Assembly: GCA_918026815.1 (NCBI GenBank)
Contig: CAKJVC010000153.1
Span: forward strand, 124,001 to 188,000
Reading direction: 5' to 3'
DNA length: 64,000 nt
Source: Chalara sp. BL73
Lineage: Eukaryota; Ascomycota; Leotiomycetes; Helotiales
Part shown: in pieces, positions 47,761 through 60,514 of the stretch
Layout of the letters: the number at the start of each line of letters is the position of its first letter
Position numbering within the stretch: position 1 is the first letter of the stretch
Program-made: the position numbers and the translations under genes
The notes under the pieces: model-generated
The model's input: only the letters and a program-made list of their open reading frames with translations
What the model was told of the DNA's origin: nothing
The model's database searches: none

Positions 47761-48008
47761 AGTTTATATAAACTTTAAAAACTTTAGAAAACTTTAAAGC
47801 AACTATAGTATATAAATAGTCGTAGTTTTATAGTTTAAAAGCTTCGTGCTTAAACTTTTATTATAGTTTAGCAATATAGTTTATTTGTTATACTTGTAAC
47901 GTTTCACTTTTTAGTGAGAAGCAGTGTCTAGTCTATTTCATACATACCATACCAACCAACGAGCCCCAAGCCCAGCTACCTAGGCCCAAGGCTACCCAGT
48001 ACGTTACA

Positions 48009-48304
48009 AGCGACTACTGTTACGTAATAAAGTCTGGAAAAGTCTAAAAACTCTATAAAAGTTTTAAGACTCCAGTTAAAAACAAAAACTTTAACGCGAC
48101 TATAATATATAAATGTTTATAGTTTCGTAGTTTAAAAGCTTCGTGCTTAATTTACTTTATAGTTTAGTAATATAGTTTATTTTGTTATGCTTGTAACGTC
48201 TCGCTTTTTAGTGAAAGCAGTGTCTAGTCTATTTCATATATACCATACCAACCAACGAGAGTTAAGCCCAGCTATCTAAGCCCAAGGCTATTCAGTACGT
48301 TACA
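48009..48304 (+). repeat. Partial A-family LTR
   Basis: Directly abuts the 3' LTR of A and matches the LTR from its internal GCTACTG ... ACGTAATAAAG to its end ACGTTACA, but lacks the first ~170 bp. It may be the remnant of a second A-family copy or of an unequal exchange. Confidence 0.8.
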
Positions 48305-48497
48305 TTAGCATTAGCAAAACAAAGTCGATTTTTTTCGTTTTACTCGACGTACTATCGACATTTTTTTCCGGAAAGTCGCGACAGCGCGAAACAAAGCCAA
48401 AAACATTGTTTTTACCGAACGCCGATATTTTCTTTTATTATTATTGTTATTATTATTATTGTTTTTTTTTTTTGTAGCTTTCGCAAAAACATACATA
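48305..48497. other. Left flank of element C insertion site
   Basis: About 190 bp with CG-rich islets (GTCGCGACAGCGCG) and an ATT/GTT microsatellite (about 48430-48475). Probably the same original sequence as 60865 onward, separated by element C. Confidence 0.5.
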
Positions 48498-48847
48498 TGT
48501 TACGCGCATCGCTAACAGGCTTATGCCTTAGGGGCCTGAGGCTCGGTAAACCTGGTTTACACAGAGAACCCCTGGGATGAAGATCACGTGATGGATCATG
48601 GATCGCTCATGATTCATGATCCCGACTGGATCATAATTATGCGATAATCCAGCCCACGAGGAATTTATATAAGTAAATAGCTTTTTTTTAAGTAAAAGCT
48701 TCGTGTTTAACTCAAATAGTATTCTTTTAGTATACTTGTTATTAGGATTTAATTTTTATATATAATATACTTATTTTTACTTAAACTAACAACTTTCGGA
48801 CTAAAATCTTTTATTTATATTAGTTGTAAACTAATAAAACCGTAACA
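48498..48847 (+). repeat. 5' LTR of element C
   Basis: 350 bp. First ~170 bp unmutated (GGGGCCTGAGGCTCGG, GATCACGTGATGGATC), rest AT-enriched. Confidence 0.9.
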
Positions 48848-48889
48848 CTTTAAGCATTTTGTTTTAAAGTACTTGTATTACGTATACTA

Positions 48890-49880
48890 TGTCGACGACT
48901 AGTTTAATTCTGCGTATTTCTAAAGAATTCAATAACGACAAAAAAAAACAATTTGAAGTTATTTTACAACAAATCAAACTGTTTAAAGTTTAAAAATTTA
49001 AACTTTTTAATAACAACAAACTATACTTCAAACAGTATGTTTTTTAATGCGAAATTTATATTCGCATAAACTTATTGTTTTTCGGAAGCTAAAAACAAAT
49101 TGTTTTTTAAGCAGTATTATACTTTACTGAAACTGCTTACAACTGGATTTTTATTTATTTGAAAAACTATTTTGCATATAAATATAATAAAAAAAAAAAA
49201 AAAACTAATGTTATTTTCGACGACTATAATAAGTATATTCGACAATTTACACGTATATTCGCTAACTTAAATAAAAAACTACGCGCAAAACAAAATATTT
49301 AATTATGCCGACAGTTTACTAGTGTTTCGAAATATACTAGTAAGTTTAAAATGCTAACAAAACGAGTAAATTAAAATAACAAAGCACTTTTAGCGTTATA
49401 CTATAAAAAATTTAAAAATAAAGTCAAAAATAATATTGTTAAAAAAAAAAAGCTTTCAACTTTTTTTGCTATAAAAAACAAAGCAATTAAAATTAACATT
49501 TGCTTGTATAAAAAACGTTTAAAAAAAAAAAGTTAATATTTTATAAGCTAGTACAACAAAAAAACTTAACTTAAAAAAATACAATACTATTTATTTATAA
49601 AACTAAACGCGTTTTAAAAAAAGTTCAAAAGCAATAACTTGTCTAAAAAAAAAATGCAACAACAACGAAATAAAAAGCTATGTTTCGAGTGTAGCTTTCC
49701 GAGTTATATAGCTAGTTTTTACTGTTAAAAACAACTTTAAAAAAACAAAAAGCAATTTAACAGCACAAACAAAAAAAAATACAACAAAACACTTAGCAAA
49801 GTTTTAGCTGTGCTAAAAGCTAAAAAACCGGAAGTGCCAAAAAAAAAACTAAAGCGATAACAGATTTATATACAGCATAA
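48890..49880 (+). pseudogene. Gag remnant of element C with zinc knuckle
   Basis: Starts near an ATG at 48888 and runs to the insertion of D, with multiple stops. At 49681-49725 a CCHC knuckle reads CFECSFPSYIASFYC, with the His codon changed to Tyr (C-to-T). Confidence 0.7.
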
Positions 49881-49890
49881 TGCTACGTGT

Positions 49891-50074
49891 TGTCACGATC
49901 ACGATCCTATGGCCTGTAAGGGCGCTGAATAGGTGCTTCAATTACGAGAATACTAAACTAAGAAGGAAAGGTGTAGCTGTGAATGTGGCATCCCTCATAA
50001 GTAAAACCATGATCACGTGACCCACATTGGCGAACTGGTAAGCGAACCAATGAGCATCATTAAGGAGCGTGACA
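49891..50074 (-). repeat. 3' LTR of element D
   Basis: 184 bp; contains ATGATCACGTGACCC and normal base composition. Confidence 0.92.
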
Positions 50075-50393
50075 ATACCCCCCCCTCCAAATAAGCTCGC
50101 TCTCGAGCTTAAAACTCGTAAAACCTAATATTTTTTTTTTACGGCCTGTTACAGCTATACTCTTTTTTGATAACGCTTTTTTTTACCTGTAACTAATCTG
50201 CAAATTAGCTTGGCCTGTTGTTATTCTTTTTCGGCTCTGAATATTTATCACGTTCAGCACACTTAAGCCAATACGTAAAATTTTTTAATAAGCTAAACTT
50301 GTCGAAGTTGCTTTTGTAAAAGCTTTTAAAAGCTAACGGGCTATTTGCTAAAGCAACTGCAAAGTACTATTTAAAGTCGTTATTTTATTTTTT

Positions 50394-50600
50394 CTACTTA
50401 ATTCGGTACTTTAACGTTTTATTAACACGTCGAACTATTAATACTTTTTGAACTTTATACTTTTTAGCGTTATTCATTATAACTAGTAGTAAATCAAAGT
50501 TTTTCTGGCTAAATAGTAAGTTATTAGCGGCTTTTCGAAGCTTTTCAGCATAAAATACAGAATATACACGCATAAAGTCTAGTAGCTTTAGCTTGTACAA
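50394..50600 (-). pseudogene. Integrase C-terminus / chromodomain remnant of D
   Basis: An open 68-codon piece reading YKLKLLDFMRVYSVFYAEKLRKA ... YKVQKVLIVRRVNKTLKYRIK, the stretch linking the integrase GPY/F-type region to a chromodomain in chromoviruses (His to Tyr and Glu to Lys changes visible). Confidence 0.75.
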
Positions 50601-52547
50601 ATAGCTTATTTGTTTTATAATTTCGAACGAGCTTTTTATTTGATTTGTAAACTTGCGGCTTAGCCGATGATTTTTCCAATACTTTGTAGTAACTTATACG
50701 AAATCGCTTACTCCGAAATCAGGCTTTCGTCGATGCTTGTTAGCTTGCTTAGCGTATCGTTTCTGCGAACGAGCTATATTGCTACGAGCTGATTTTTAAG
50801 AGTTATAAATACGAGTCACTAATGCTTTTGCTTCTTTTCTATTAAGCTTTTTTTTAAGCGTAAGCTTTTTTTCTGGTTTTGCTTTTACAAGCGTTTCTCA
50901 ATCGAATAACGTACGCGTTTTATAACTACGTTCCGTAAAAAAAAAGAATTGCTTTATAGTTTTATGCTACAACGAAGCTTGCTAAAAATCAATAATAGCT
51001 ACTTATCGATTTTAATTATTTTAATAGTGGTTTATATAAAAGCGTAAACGCTAATTAAAGTACTGATTCACGATTTTAGTTTAGCTGTTTGTTTGCAAGT
51101 AATTTGCCGTTAAAAGCTGTAATTTAATTTGCAGTTTAGCATAAAACTCGTTTTAGAAATCAGATATAAACTGCAGTTTTCGATTCGACGTAATAAAATC
51201 AAAAATCCCGGTATAGCGTATAACATATAATAAAAACAATAGTACTAGTTTTTTAGCTGTAATTGTATTGCGAACAAGAATAGTAATCGGTTTTTTGTTT
51301 AGTCGATTTATAAATATTGCTACTATATTGAACTCGCTTTTGCTTTTAAAGCATTTTTTAAAGTCAACTGTAACATACTGCTATAGCCGATTAAGTACTA
51401 GCAGCTAGTATAATAAACTAAGCTTTTTATTTCGAGGAACGTACGAACGTCGGCAAATATAGCAATTGTTGCAATAGCAAGCAATATTACTTGCTTAACC
51501 TGGCTAGTAGTATCGGCTACGAATAAGTTTACTTAGTTTTGTACGTTCTGAATGTCCCGTTAATAACTGATCGTAAACTTCCTGTACTACAGCTGTTCGT
51601 AAAAGCATGCTTGTAGTTAGTATTACGTTAAGCATATACAGCTTTTTATATTGTAACAATAAGCTATTTTAAAGCATTTACGTATTTTTTAATTTAGCTC
51701 GAGCTTTTGTACGTAAGTTTTTAATGTTAGTAGCAGTTTTATTAGCTAACAGCAATTTGTCGGTAAACTGTAAACTGTTGTACTTTTCTGGAAGCATTTT
51801 ATTACTTTTGATCGGTGCTAATTAAAAATTGTGCACTACTTCCGGGTTTAGCTTAGCTTTCGGTATTATAATTTGCGTACAGTGCTTAGCAATTGCTTGT
51901 TTTTAAGCTTTTACGTTTTTTGATTAATAGTTAAAAACGTCAGCTCGCTGATTCGCTTTTTTTTCGCAGTACATAAACTTGAAATTACACTGTAATAATA
52001 GTTTTGCTTATCGAGCTTAGCGTGCCGATAGCTTTTTAGTTGTTATAAAGCACTTTAACGCTCGATAGTTCGAATAAATTAAAAACGGAATTTCTGTTTG
52101 CAGCTTTTGCAATTCGAGCTGCTACTGATTTAATGCTTGTATAATCGCTAGTATTTTTTTGTTATAAATATCGTAATTCAGTTTAGCAGCTTGCATTATT
52201 TTCGTAAAAAACGCTATAAAGTGCTAAATTTTTAAATTAAAGTTTTGTTGTGAAAAAACGCTAGCTGCTACTTTATTCGACGCGTTAGTTTTTAGTATAG
52301 TTTGTAATTCAAACTTGTAATAGCGTAATATCGAAAAATTAACTAAAACATGTTTTAAAGCTTTAAACGCTTTTTCGCACTTAATAGTTTATAAATACGA
52401 AGTATTTTTAACTGTTAAGCGATATAACGGTTTTGCTATACGCTTGTAATTTTTAATAAACTGCCGATAAAAATTGCAAAACTCTAAAAACGATTGCACG
52501 CTTTTTATAGTAGTAAAAAATTGCTAATTTTTGATTATTTCGATTTT

Positions 52548-53069
52548 TTAAAAATTTGTTGTAACACTTTTAGTTGAAATAATAAACTTTAAATACTTAA
52601 TACTGCTAACGCTGAATTTTGATTTTTTAATATCGACTTGTAAACCGGCTTTACGCAGCCGTTTTAATACTTGTTTTACGTGCTGTTCGTGCTCGCAAAA
52701 ATTTAAAAAATAAATCAGAATATTATTTAAATACACTGTACAAAATACGTCGAAATAGTTAAACAAAACGTTATTTATATAATACTAATACGTAGCAGGC
52801 TTATTAATTAGTTTTTCGAACAAAACTTTGCACTTATAAGCTTTGTATTGTGTTCGAAACGTTGTTAGCTTTTTTAAATTAAGATTTATACGAATTCTGT
52901 AAAACGTTTGTTTAATATTTAGCTTAGTAAAAATTTTAGCTTTTAAAATCCGAGCTAGCGTTTTTTCGATTAGTAGCAACGAATAGCGGTTTTTCTTTGT
53001 AAAACTGTTCAGCTTACAAAAGTCGATACAAAATCGTAAACTTTCGTTAAGCTTTTGCACAAATAGCAC
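52548..53069 (-). pseudogene. Gypsy reverse transcriptase remnant of D
   Basis: Two open pieces. 52785..53069 carries SLRFCIDFCKLNSFTKKNRY, AKIFTKLNIKQTFYRIRI and TTFRTQYKAYKCKVL. 52548..52766 carries the catalytic box as VYLNNILIYF (YLDD to YLNN) and EHEQHVKQVLKRLRKAGLQVDIKKSKF. Clear Gypsy RT fingers-palm order; inactive. Confidence 0.88.
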
Positions 53070-55583
53070 AAAAGCAGCAAAAAGTGCTTAATTTGCAACA
53101 ATAAATCTTTTGTTCAAGTTTTCGATTAAAAATCGCTTAATTTCTTTTAGTTTTTGCGTAAACTGTTAGCGTAGCGAGTTGTAACTTAAACTTTTTTTGC
53201 TATTTGGATTTTTAAGCTTGATTTTGTAATTATACGGCCGATAAAGCAGCAGTTTATTAAAAGCTATTTTCGAAAAAACGTTAGTATAGTATTAAAATTC
53301 TTTTAGCAAAATACGTTGTAACTATTATATTTCTGTTTTTTTAGCTTGTTGTTCGTTAAACTTAAACTTAGCAATTTTGTGTTTTTTTAAAATTTCGTCG
53401 ATTTCGTACAGATTAGTAGCAAAAAGCACGTTCTTTTTCCGCTGTAAACTAGTATAAAATTCAACAGCAGAAACGCTGCAAATATCGATAATTAGTTTTT
53501 GTTTCGAAAATTGCATAAGCTGATGCTTACGAATTGTTTTAAAACGTTGGTTTTTCAATTCGCTTTTTATTACTTTGTATTGCTTTTATTGATTTTTCTG
53601 CTATAAACTAGCGCTCGACCGCTGTAATAGCTTTTTTGATTTCCAGAAGTTTTCGTATAACTAATTCTGCTAAGTAGTATTTAGTTAGTGTACCGAATTA
53701 AGCTTTGTAATTAAATTTTTTTGTTTAGTTGTAATAATTCGATTTCAAGCTTAATTTGCAAGTCGATTTTCTGGCTATATTAGTCGATAGTTTTCGCAAT
53801 TAATAAAAATTCTGCTGTTGGCCGCTTATTTTTTGCTTAGTATTATGCTTTTGTTTTTTAGCTTAGTAACGAGTATTAGCACTTTTTTCTGAAAATGTTA
53901 ATTTATCGTTAAATCAATAACAAAAATGTAAAAAAAAGTAGTATCGCTTTCGCTATTGTACTTACGTATAGTACTAAGTGTCGAAAAAGCATGTAAACTA
54001 GTATTTAAATGTTTGTAAACTAAATTAGCAAAGTCTGTGTTAATAAATAATAAACCGTTTGTTTTTATATTAATAAATATTGTAGTTTAAATGCTAATTC
54101 TATTTTGACTAATTACGCAAAAAAAAGTAAAACTTTGTTTTTTAAACAATTGACTTAAATTAACGCTACTAATATTAACGTCGCTTATTTCTAAAAAAAA
54201 GTTTTATTTTAAAAATCGGCTTTTTTCGATTTTTCAGCTTGTTGCTCCGACATTTCTTTAATTGTTGTAACTGCTAACTTTAAAAGTTAAAAACAATTTT
54301 TCGAAATATAACTAAACGTTTTGCAATAAAAACACACTTTATTTATATATTCCTGTCGGCGAGCCGCGTTAGCGAACGAAAGTACTAGTCGAAAAAGTTC
54401 AATTTTCGGAATAACAGTTGTTTTTACAGTTTTAAATAGCTAGCTAAACAATCGAGTGTTTGCTGCTAAAGCTATAAACAGTGCAGCTTTTGCTTTTTGG
54501 AAACGATTAGTACGTTTTTTAATTCTTTTAAAACTTTAATCGAGCAATAAGCATTAATTAGCGAAAACTTTGCAAATATCGAAGCTATTAAGCATAGAAA
54601 AAATCGCTGTTTAAAGCTTTATTGTAAGCTTGTTATACAAATCAGGCTTTTAATCGTTTTCAAAAATCTAAGCAATACTAGCAAAGTGCAAAAACTGAGT
54701 ATAGAATTCGAAGAAAAGCTGTAAACTCTTTATTGTAAACTGCTAATAGTCGTTGCGAGCATTTTGAACTTTATAAAAGTCGATGTAAATATTTAACAAA
54801 TACTGAATTATTTTCTGGGCTGAAACGAACTTGTTAGTAGTTTTTGATTTGTATCGAGCCCGTAAGTGTTTTTAAGCATTTTTATTAGTACAATTATACA
54901 AATAACTCATTTTAGCTCGTTTTGTAGCAAAATAGTCGGCATTAACTTTAAATTTGTTTTCAATTTAAATTTTTTAGTTTTCGAAACTAGTACTATTTAT
55001 TAAAAAGTTAGAATCAGAAATCTTTTTTAATAAAACAAGCTTAGCAGCAACTTTAACTGTAGCTGGCGAAGCTTTAAAACGTTCTAAATGTACAATAACT
55101 GCTTTATTGTTGGCTATAGTAATAGCTAAAGTTGTTGCTTGTTTTTTCAATTTCACAATTCTTGCTTTTTAATCTTTTATTGTATGCTTAGCTTGTTTTG
55201 CGGTTGCAAACAAGCTTTCTACACTTAAATCTGTTATATTTTTAAAAGTTTTGCAATTGAAAAATCGAGTCAGTTTTAAAGCCGTATCTGGCTGGCCGAA
55301 CGCTATAAAAATTCTTTTAAATAAAGTATCGTCAAATAAGTTATCGTCAAGTAAGTTATTGTTAAATCGAAACGCTGAAGTTTCGTCATTCGAGAAGTGT
55401 ACTATTTTAGTAAGTTGTAAATAGGCGGTATTAATAATTAATTATTAATTATCGGTAAATCAGTAACTGTAAAGATTTCCCGGGTTGTGCTAAAGCAATA
55501 CGCAAAGCGTAAGCTTTGCACGCTCGAAAAGAAAGTAGTTTTGGTTCCTCCGCAGGAATGAAAGTTGATTAAGTTTAGTATAA

Positions 55584-55767
55584 TGTCACGATCACGATTT
55601 TATGGCCTGTAAAGGCGCTGAATAGGTGCTTTAATTACGAGAATACTAAACTAAGGAGGAAAGGTGTAGCTGTGGATGTGGCATCCCTCATAAGTAAAAC
55701 CATGATCACGTGACCCACATTGGCGAACTGGTAAGCGAACCAATGAGCATCATTGAGGAGCGTGACA
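55584..55767 (-). repeat. 5' LTR of element D
   Basis: 184 bp, nearly identical to 49891..50074. Confidence 0.92.
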
Positions 55768-57059
55768 CGTGTATTAAGTGTAAAATAAAATACAGTATAA
55801 CTTAAAAAAATAAATGCTTAAGTTGTTATTTCGACAAGAATAACGAATAGAAAAAAACTAGCAAAACTATAAAAGAATTTTTATTTTAAACAAATAAAAC
55901 AGCTATCGAATTAAAATCCGACGAAAATTAAAACATAAACAAAAAGCTAAACGCACTTTTAAGAATTTTCGAATTAAAAAAACGAGTTTTGCACGAGTTA
56001 CTATTACGAATAAACTAAAATGACTTTAAAACATTTTTTAAAAATATATAGTCAACAATATTTCAGTAAAAAAAATTACACTTTAACAACGATTAGAAAT
56101 TATTAACAACGAAATTTTTAAAAAAAAAACGAAGCTAAAAAAAGTAAAAGCAGCAAAAAAAGCCAAAAAACGCATTAAATAAAAAGTAATGCTTGCATTA
56201 AGTTTTGTTGACAAGTCGAAAAAAAACAATGCAATATATTACAACCATTTACAATATAAAACTTTTTATTGGACTGTATATTACACAGACTATTGCATAT
56301 ACTATTACGATACTAAGCAAACAAAGTAGTATTTTAAAAAAAAAAAGCTTATTTACTTCGAAAATAACAAAGAAAATAAAGCAAAAAAAGAACTATGCGC
56401 TTTCGAAAGCGAAAAACAGTTATTCGTTAAAATTAAGTTAAAAACGTACAATTTAGTAACAATAATAAACTTTAAAGCTATAAAAAACTTTATATTACCG
56501 AATGTAATAAAACATTTTAGTTTGTTTATACAAGTTAAAAAAAACTTATACATTTTTACGGTAGCTAATAGCACAAATGCGTTTTACTGGAATAAACTTG
56601 TAAATATTAAAATAACTAAACTTTGAATAAACACAAATAACTATATAAAATAGTTACAATTAAACGTTACTCGAATAAAGCGGCATAAAATTATTTTAAA
56701 AATGCTTTAAATTATAAAGCACAATTTTGTAATCGACTAACAAACAAAACGGCTTGTTTTCGAAAAGTGTTAGTATACAGTCAAGCTTAAGCTATTAACG
56801 ATTAAGCTAACAAAAAGCAAAAACAAAAAAGCACAATTAAAAAAACTTAACTAAAACTTAAAAAAAGTTTGCGCTACTTTTAAAAAAAAGCCAAATTACT
56901 TAAACGAAAAATTACATACTAAAAAAATGTTTAAAAAGTATAAAAAGTTCGAAAAGCTGTTTTCGGAAAAACAAAAAACTGCAGTTTTGCTAAAACACTA
57001 GCTTTAGAATTATAAAATACTATTAATTAAAAAAACAAAGCTTTTTAAAAAACTAATTT

Positions 57060-57640
57060 ACTTATTATTTACAAATAACTTAAAAACGCTTAAAAAGTTT
57101 ATCGACTTAAACTTGAAAAAAAGAATTATTAAAAAGTTAATATTACTAATAAAAAGCTCGGTATTGTTCGTGCTTAAACAAAACGGCACTAAAAAGTTGT
57201 GCGTTAACTATCGAAAGTTAAACGACATAACAATTAAAAACCGTTATGCATTACTAAAAACAAACGAAATAAAAAATCGCTTGCAAAAAGCTAAAATATT
57301 TATACAGCTAAATTTACGGAATGCGTACTATAATGTGCGAATTAAAAAATAAAAAAAATAAAAAACAGTTTTCGAAACTCGGTATAAACATTATAAGTTT
57401 ATAGCTATACTTATAAAACTTACAAATACTTTAACTACTTTTTAAAAACTAATTAACAATATTTTTAAACTATTTTTAAACGTTATATGTATATACTATT
57501 TAAATAACATTTTAATTTATTTCAGCTAAAAAAAAAATTATAAAAACGATGTTAAAGCAGTATTATGTGCACTGTATAATACTAATATAAAATTTAAACT
57601 ATTAAAGTGTAAATTTAAAGTTAAAAAAGTTACATTTTTA
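57060..57640 (+). pseudogene. Gypsy reverse transcriptase remnant of C
   Basis: 57113..57352 is open and reads VLFVLKQNGTKKLCVNYRKLNDITIKNRY ... AKIFIQLNLRNAYYNVRI, the canonical fingers/palm entry of Gypsy RT with Asp to Asn (LDLR to LNLR). A further catalytic box (YLNNILIYF-like) follows at about 57490-57530. Confidence 0.85.
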
Positions 57641-59167
57641 AAATATATAATTTTTATAAAAAAAATCAAAATAAACTCGGCAAAAATTGCACTTATTTTG
57701 GAATAAAATATTTTAACATGCGTTAAAAACGTACAATTATTTATAAAATTCGCTAATTTCTATCGAAGATTTATTAAAAAATATTCGAAACTAGCTATTT
57801 TATTAACTCGACTTATTCGGAAAAACGTAGTTTTTAAGTAAACAACAAAAACACAAAAAGCATTCGACAAATTAAAGCAAACTTTTACTATCGTTTTTGT
57901 ACTTTTTGTTTTCGATACAAAAAAAAAAATCAAAATAAAAACGAATATATTAAATTATGCTTTAAAAGCTGTGTTTAGTTAATTTAACGCAAAAAAAAAA
58001 TAGCAACTAACAGCATTTTATTCGCGAAAATTTATATTAGCAAAACTTAACTACGAAATACATAATAAAAAACTATTCGCAATTATTAATGCTTTCCGGA
58101 AATAAAAAGTGTATTTAAAAAGATTTAAATACTAAATACAAGTACTAACAAACTATAAAAGTTTTATTGTTTTTACTACTACAAAAAAGTTAAACTAACG
58201 CTAAGTTAAGTAAGCAGAAAAACTCGCTTTATACAACTTTAGAATTTTATATGTTAAAAAAACAAAAAACGCTAAAGCAAACACGTTTAGTAAAAAACTA
58301 GAATATTTTTTTAATAAAACGTATATTTTGCACGCGATGCTAAAACAAAAAAAAAACTTGCTAGTATTTAACAAAAAAGAACTTTTTATAACAACTAAAA
58401 TAAAACATCGAGTAAAAAACTTAAAATTTATTTAAGTTTATAAAAAGAATTTTATAGCTACTAAAGTTTTTAATAAGCAAAAGCAAAAATTTACTAAAAA
58501 CAACTTAAAAATTTTTTGCTACTACAGAAAAATCTATATTTTATTTACACTAAAAACGACTTTTGTAATAAAACAACATAAACTACTTGTTTATAAATAC
58601 TAGGAAATCGCAAAAACAATAAACAAAATTTTTAAAAAGTATTATTTTTTAAAAATAAAAAAACTAGTTACTAAAATAGTTACCGAGTACAATACGCATA
58701 TCCGAAATAAAGCTTCGCGCTATACTTTCTATAAACTAATGCAATTGCCGACTACTTCAAAACAACTATAAAAGTTTATTGTATAAAATTTCGTAGTAAA
58801 ACTACTATTTTTTAAACAGCCGGTTTCGAAAAAATAGTACAATTCAATATTTATTATTGTAAACAGAACTACTAAATACTGCTATTTAAAACTATATTTA
58901 AAAAGCAGCACAGCAAAAAACCTAACTTATACATTTCTTAAAGTTGTAATTGCGAACTATAAAATTTCAACAGAAATTATTTCGAACAAAAACAAGCTTT
59001 TTACATTTAAGTTTTAAACAACGTTTACTGCGCTTATAAAAGTCAAAAAAAAGCTATTAACGAGCTTTTATTTATAAACTAATAAACAAATAAAAAGACT
59101 TAACTAAACAATAAAAGCATATTTCAAATATTATGTAAACTACAAACAAAACAATTAAGTCGAACTT

Positions 59168-59371
59168 TTGCTATTTGCACAGTTCGTATATAACAGTACA
59201 ATTAATAAAACAACAAAAGTATTGCTATTTTATACTAATTATAGCTACGAACTAAAAGTATACTACGAACTAAACAAAAATAAAGCGCATTTACAGCTTG
59301 CAATAATTAAAGTCGAACAATTACAAACACTGTATTTGCAATTAGCCGAAAACATCGGATTTTTTAACTAA
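59168..59371 (+). pseudogene. Integrase C-terminal remnant of C
   Basis: Open 67-codon piece: FAQFVYNSTINKTTKVLLFYTNYSYELKVYYE matches the segment AxxAYNxSxxxSTxxSPFxxxYGxxP at the end of Gypsy integrase cores. A chromodomain-like KVEKILNYKYVKSKLKY follows at about 59665-59730. Confidence 0.75.
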
Positions 59372-60514
59372 AAATCTGCAAAGTACTACAACTGTAAGCA
59401 TAGTAAAACACTATACTTTAAAAAGAAAAATAAAGTTTACTTTATTAAAAAAAACATTAAAACTAAAAAACTAAACGATAAACTAGATTACAAGAAATTA
59501 AAACTATTTAAAATTAAACGAGTTGCAAAACTAAATGTATTCGAACTTTATTTTTTCAAAACTATAAATATATATTTAGTATTTCTCGTTTTATTTTTTA
59601 AACTAGCACCTGAAAAAGCACTATTAGCTTTACACACGGAAATTAAGCTAATTAACTTAAAAACTAAATACGAAGTCGAAAAAATTCTAAACTACAAATA
59701 TGTTAAAAGCAAACTAAAATATTTAATAAAATAAGTCGATTACTCGAATTCAAAAAACACATAAAAACTAAAAAAAAACTTTAGTTGCTTTAAAATGCTT
59801 AAAAAGTTTTACTGTTAATATTTAAAAAGTTTAAATGCAACGCTCAAAAAACGCTTTTAAAAAAAAGAAAGTTATACGAAACAAAGTCGAACAAAGTTAA
59901 AAAAAGATTTTCGGAACTCGCTTGGACTTTTTTACTTAAATCGAGACTAGCAAGCGAAGTTTTCACTTAGACACTAGCTAGCTTTTTTTCTTTTTTTAAA
60001 GTATCGAGCTTATCCAGAAATACGAAACTACGTCGTAATATTTTTTTTTTTCGATCGCGTAAAAAACAACGCTGAAGCTGCAAGCGCTTTACTCGAGCTA
60101 TAGCCGCCGACAATTCGTTTTTAGCTTAACTCATTTTATTCTCGATTTTTTTTTTACTTTGTTTAAAAACTTCCAGTTTTTAAAAACAAAACTACTAGCA
60201 TTACAACTAAAAAAACTACAACGTACACATTTAGCACAACGAGTTGACTTTTCTGCTTTAATACACTTTATAAAATGTCGATTTCGAGCATGTTCTTTTT
60301 TTGTAAGCAGTATACGGAATTATTTTTTCGCCAGTTAGAATTATTCGTTTTTTTAGATTTTTTTTTTCAATGTTTTTTCGCGACACTTCGGACTTAAAGC
60401 AATCGGCTGAACGCTTAGTTGTTATAATAAAAAAGAAAAGCGGCTATGCGGCCTTTTACGATATTTCTTTAGTATACTTAAGCATATAAACACGCTAGTT
60501 TAAGAAAAGAATAG

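Larger units (their letters stand above)
29528..48008 (+). mobile_element. Element A: Gypsy-type (chromovirus-like) LTR retrotransposon, mutated, with nested insertions
   Basis: 5' LTR 29528..29983 and 3' LTR 44008..48008 (456 bp each once the nested hAT and one copy of its target duplication are removed). Ends are TGTCACG ... ACGTTACA. A purine-rich tract precedes the 3' LTR. After subtracting Copia B and the hAT, the element is about 6.6 kb, a normal Gypsy size. Gag-like sequence lies at ~30090-31300, reverse transcriptase at ~40690-41230, integrase at ~42080-42800 and a chromodomain-like region at ~43040-43310, all on the plus strand and full of stops. The left flank ends ATTAT but the right flank does not repeat it, so the right junction has been rearranged. 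Confidence 0.85.
44008..48008 (+). repeat. 3' LTR of element A, split by a hAT insertion
   Basis: Left part 44008..44223, right part 47769..48008; together 456 bp, equal to the 5' LTR. Confidence 0.9.
49891..55767 (-). mobile_element. Element D: Gypsy-type (chromovirus) LTR retrotransposon on the minus strand, nested in C
   Basis: Two 184-bp LTRs (49891..50074 and 55584..55767) with TGTCACG ... CGTGACA ends and an exact target duplication CGTGT (49886-49890 and 55768-55772). A polypurine tract (minus strand GGAGGGGGGGTAT, 50075-50088) next to the left LTR fixes the orientation. Minus-strand order: gag-like ~54270-55180, reverse transcriptase 52548..53069, chromodomain ~50394-50600. The LTRs differ at only about seven positions, all transitions. 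The interior is mutated, but less than A, B and C. Confidence 0.93.

Noticed and set aside
48311..48496. Minus-strand frame with a poly-Asn stretch
   Set aside because: The Asn run is an ATT/GTT microsatellite read in frame; flanks are mutated non-coding DNA.
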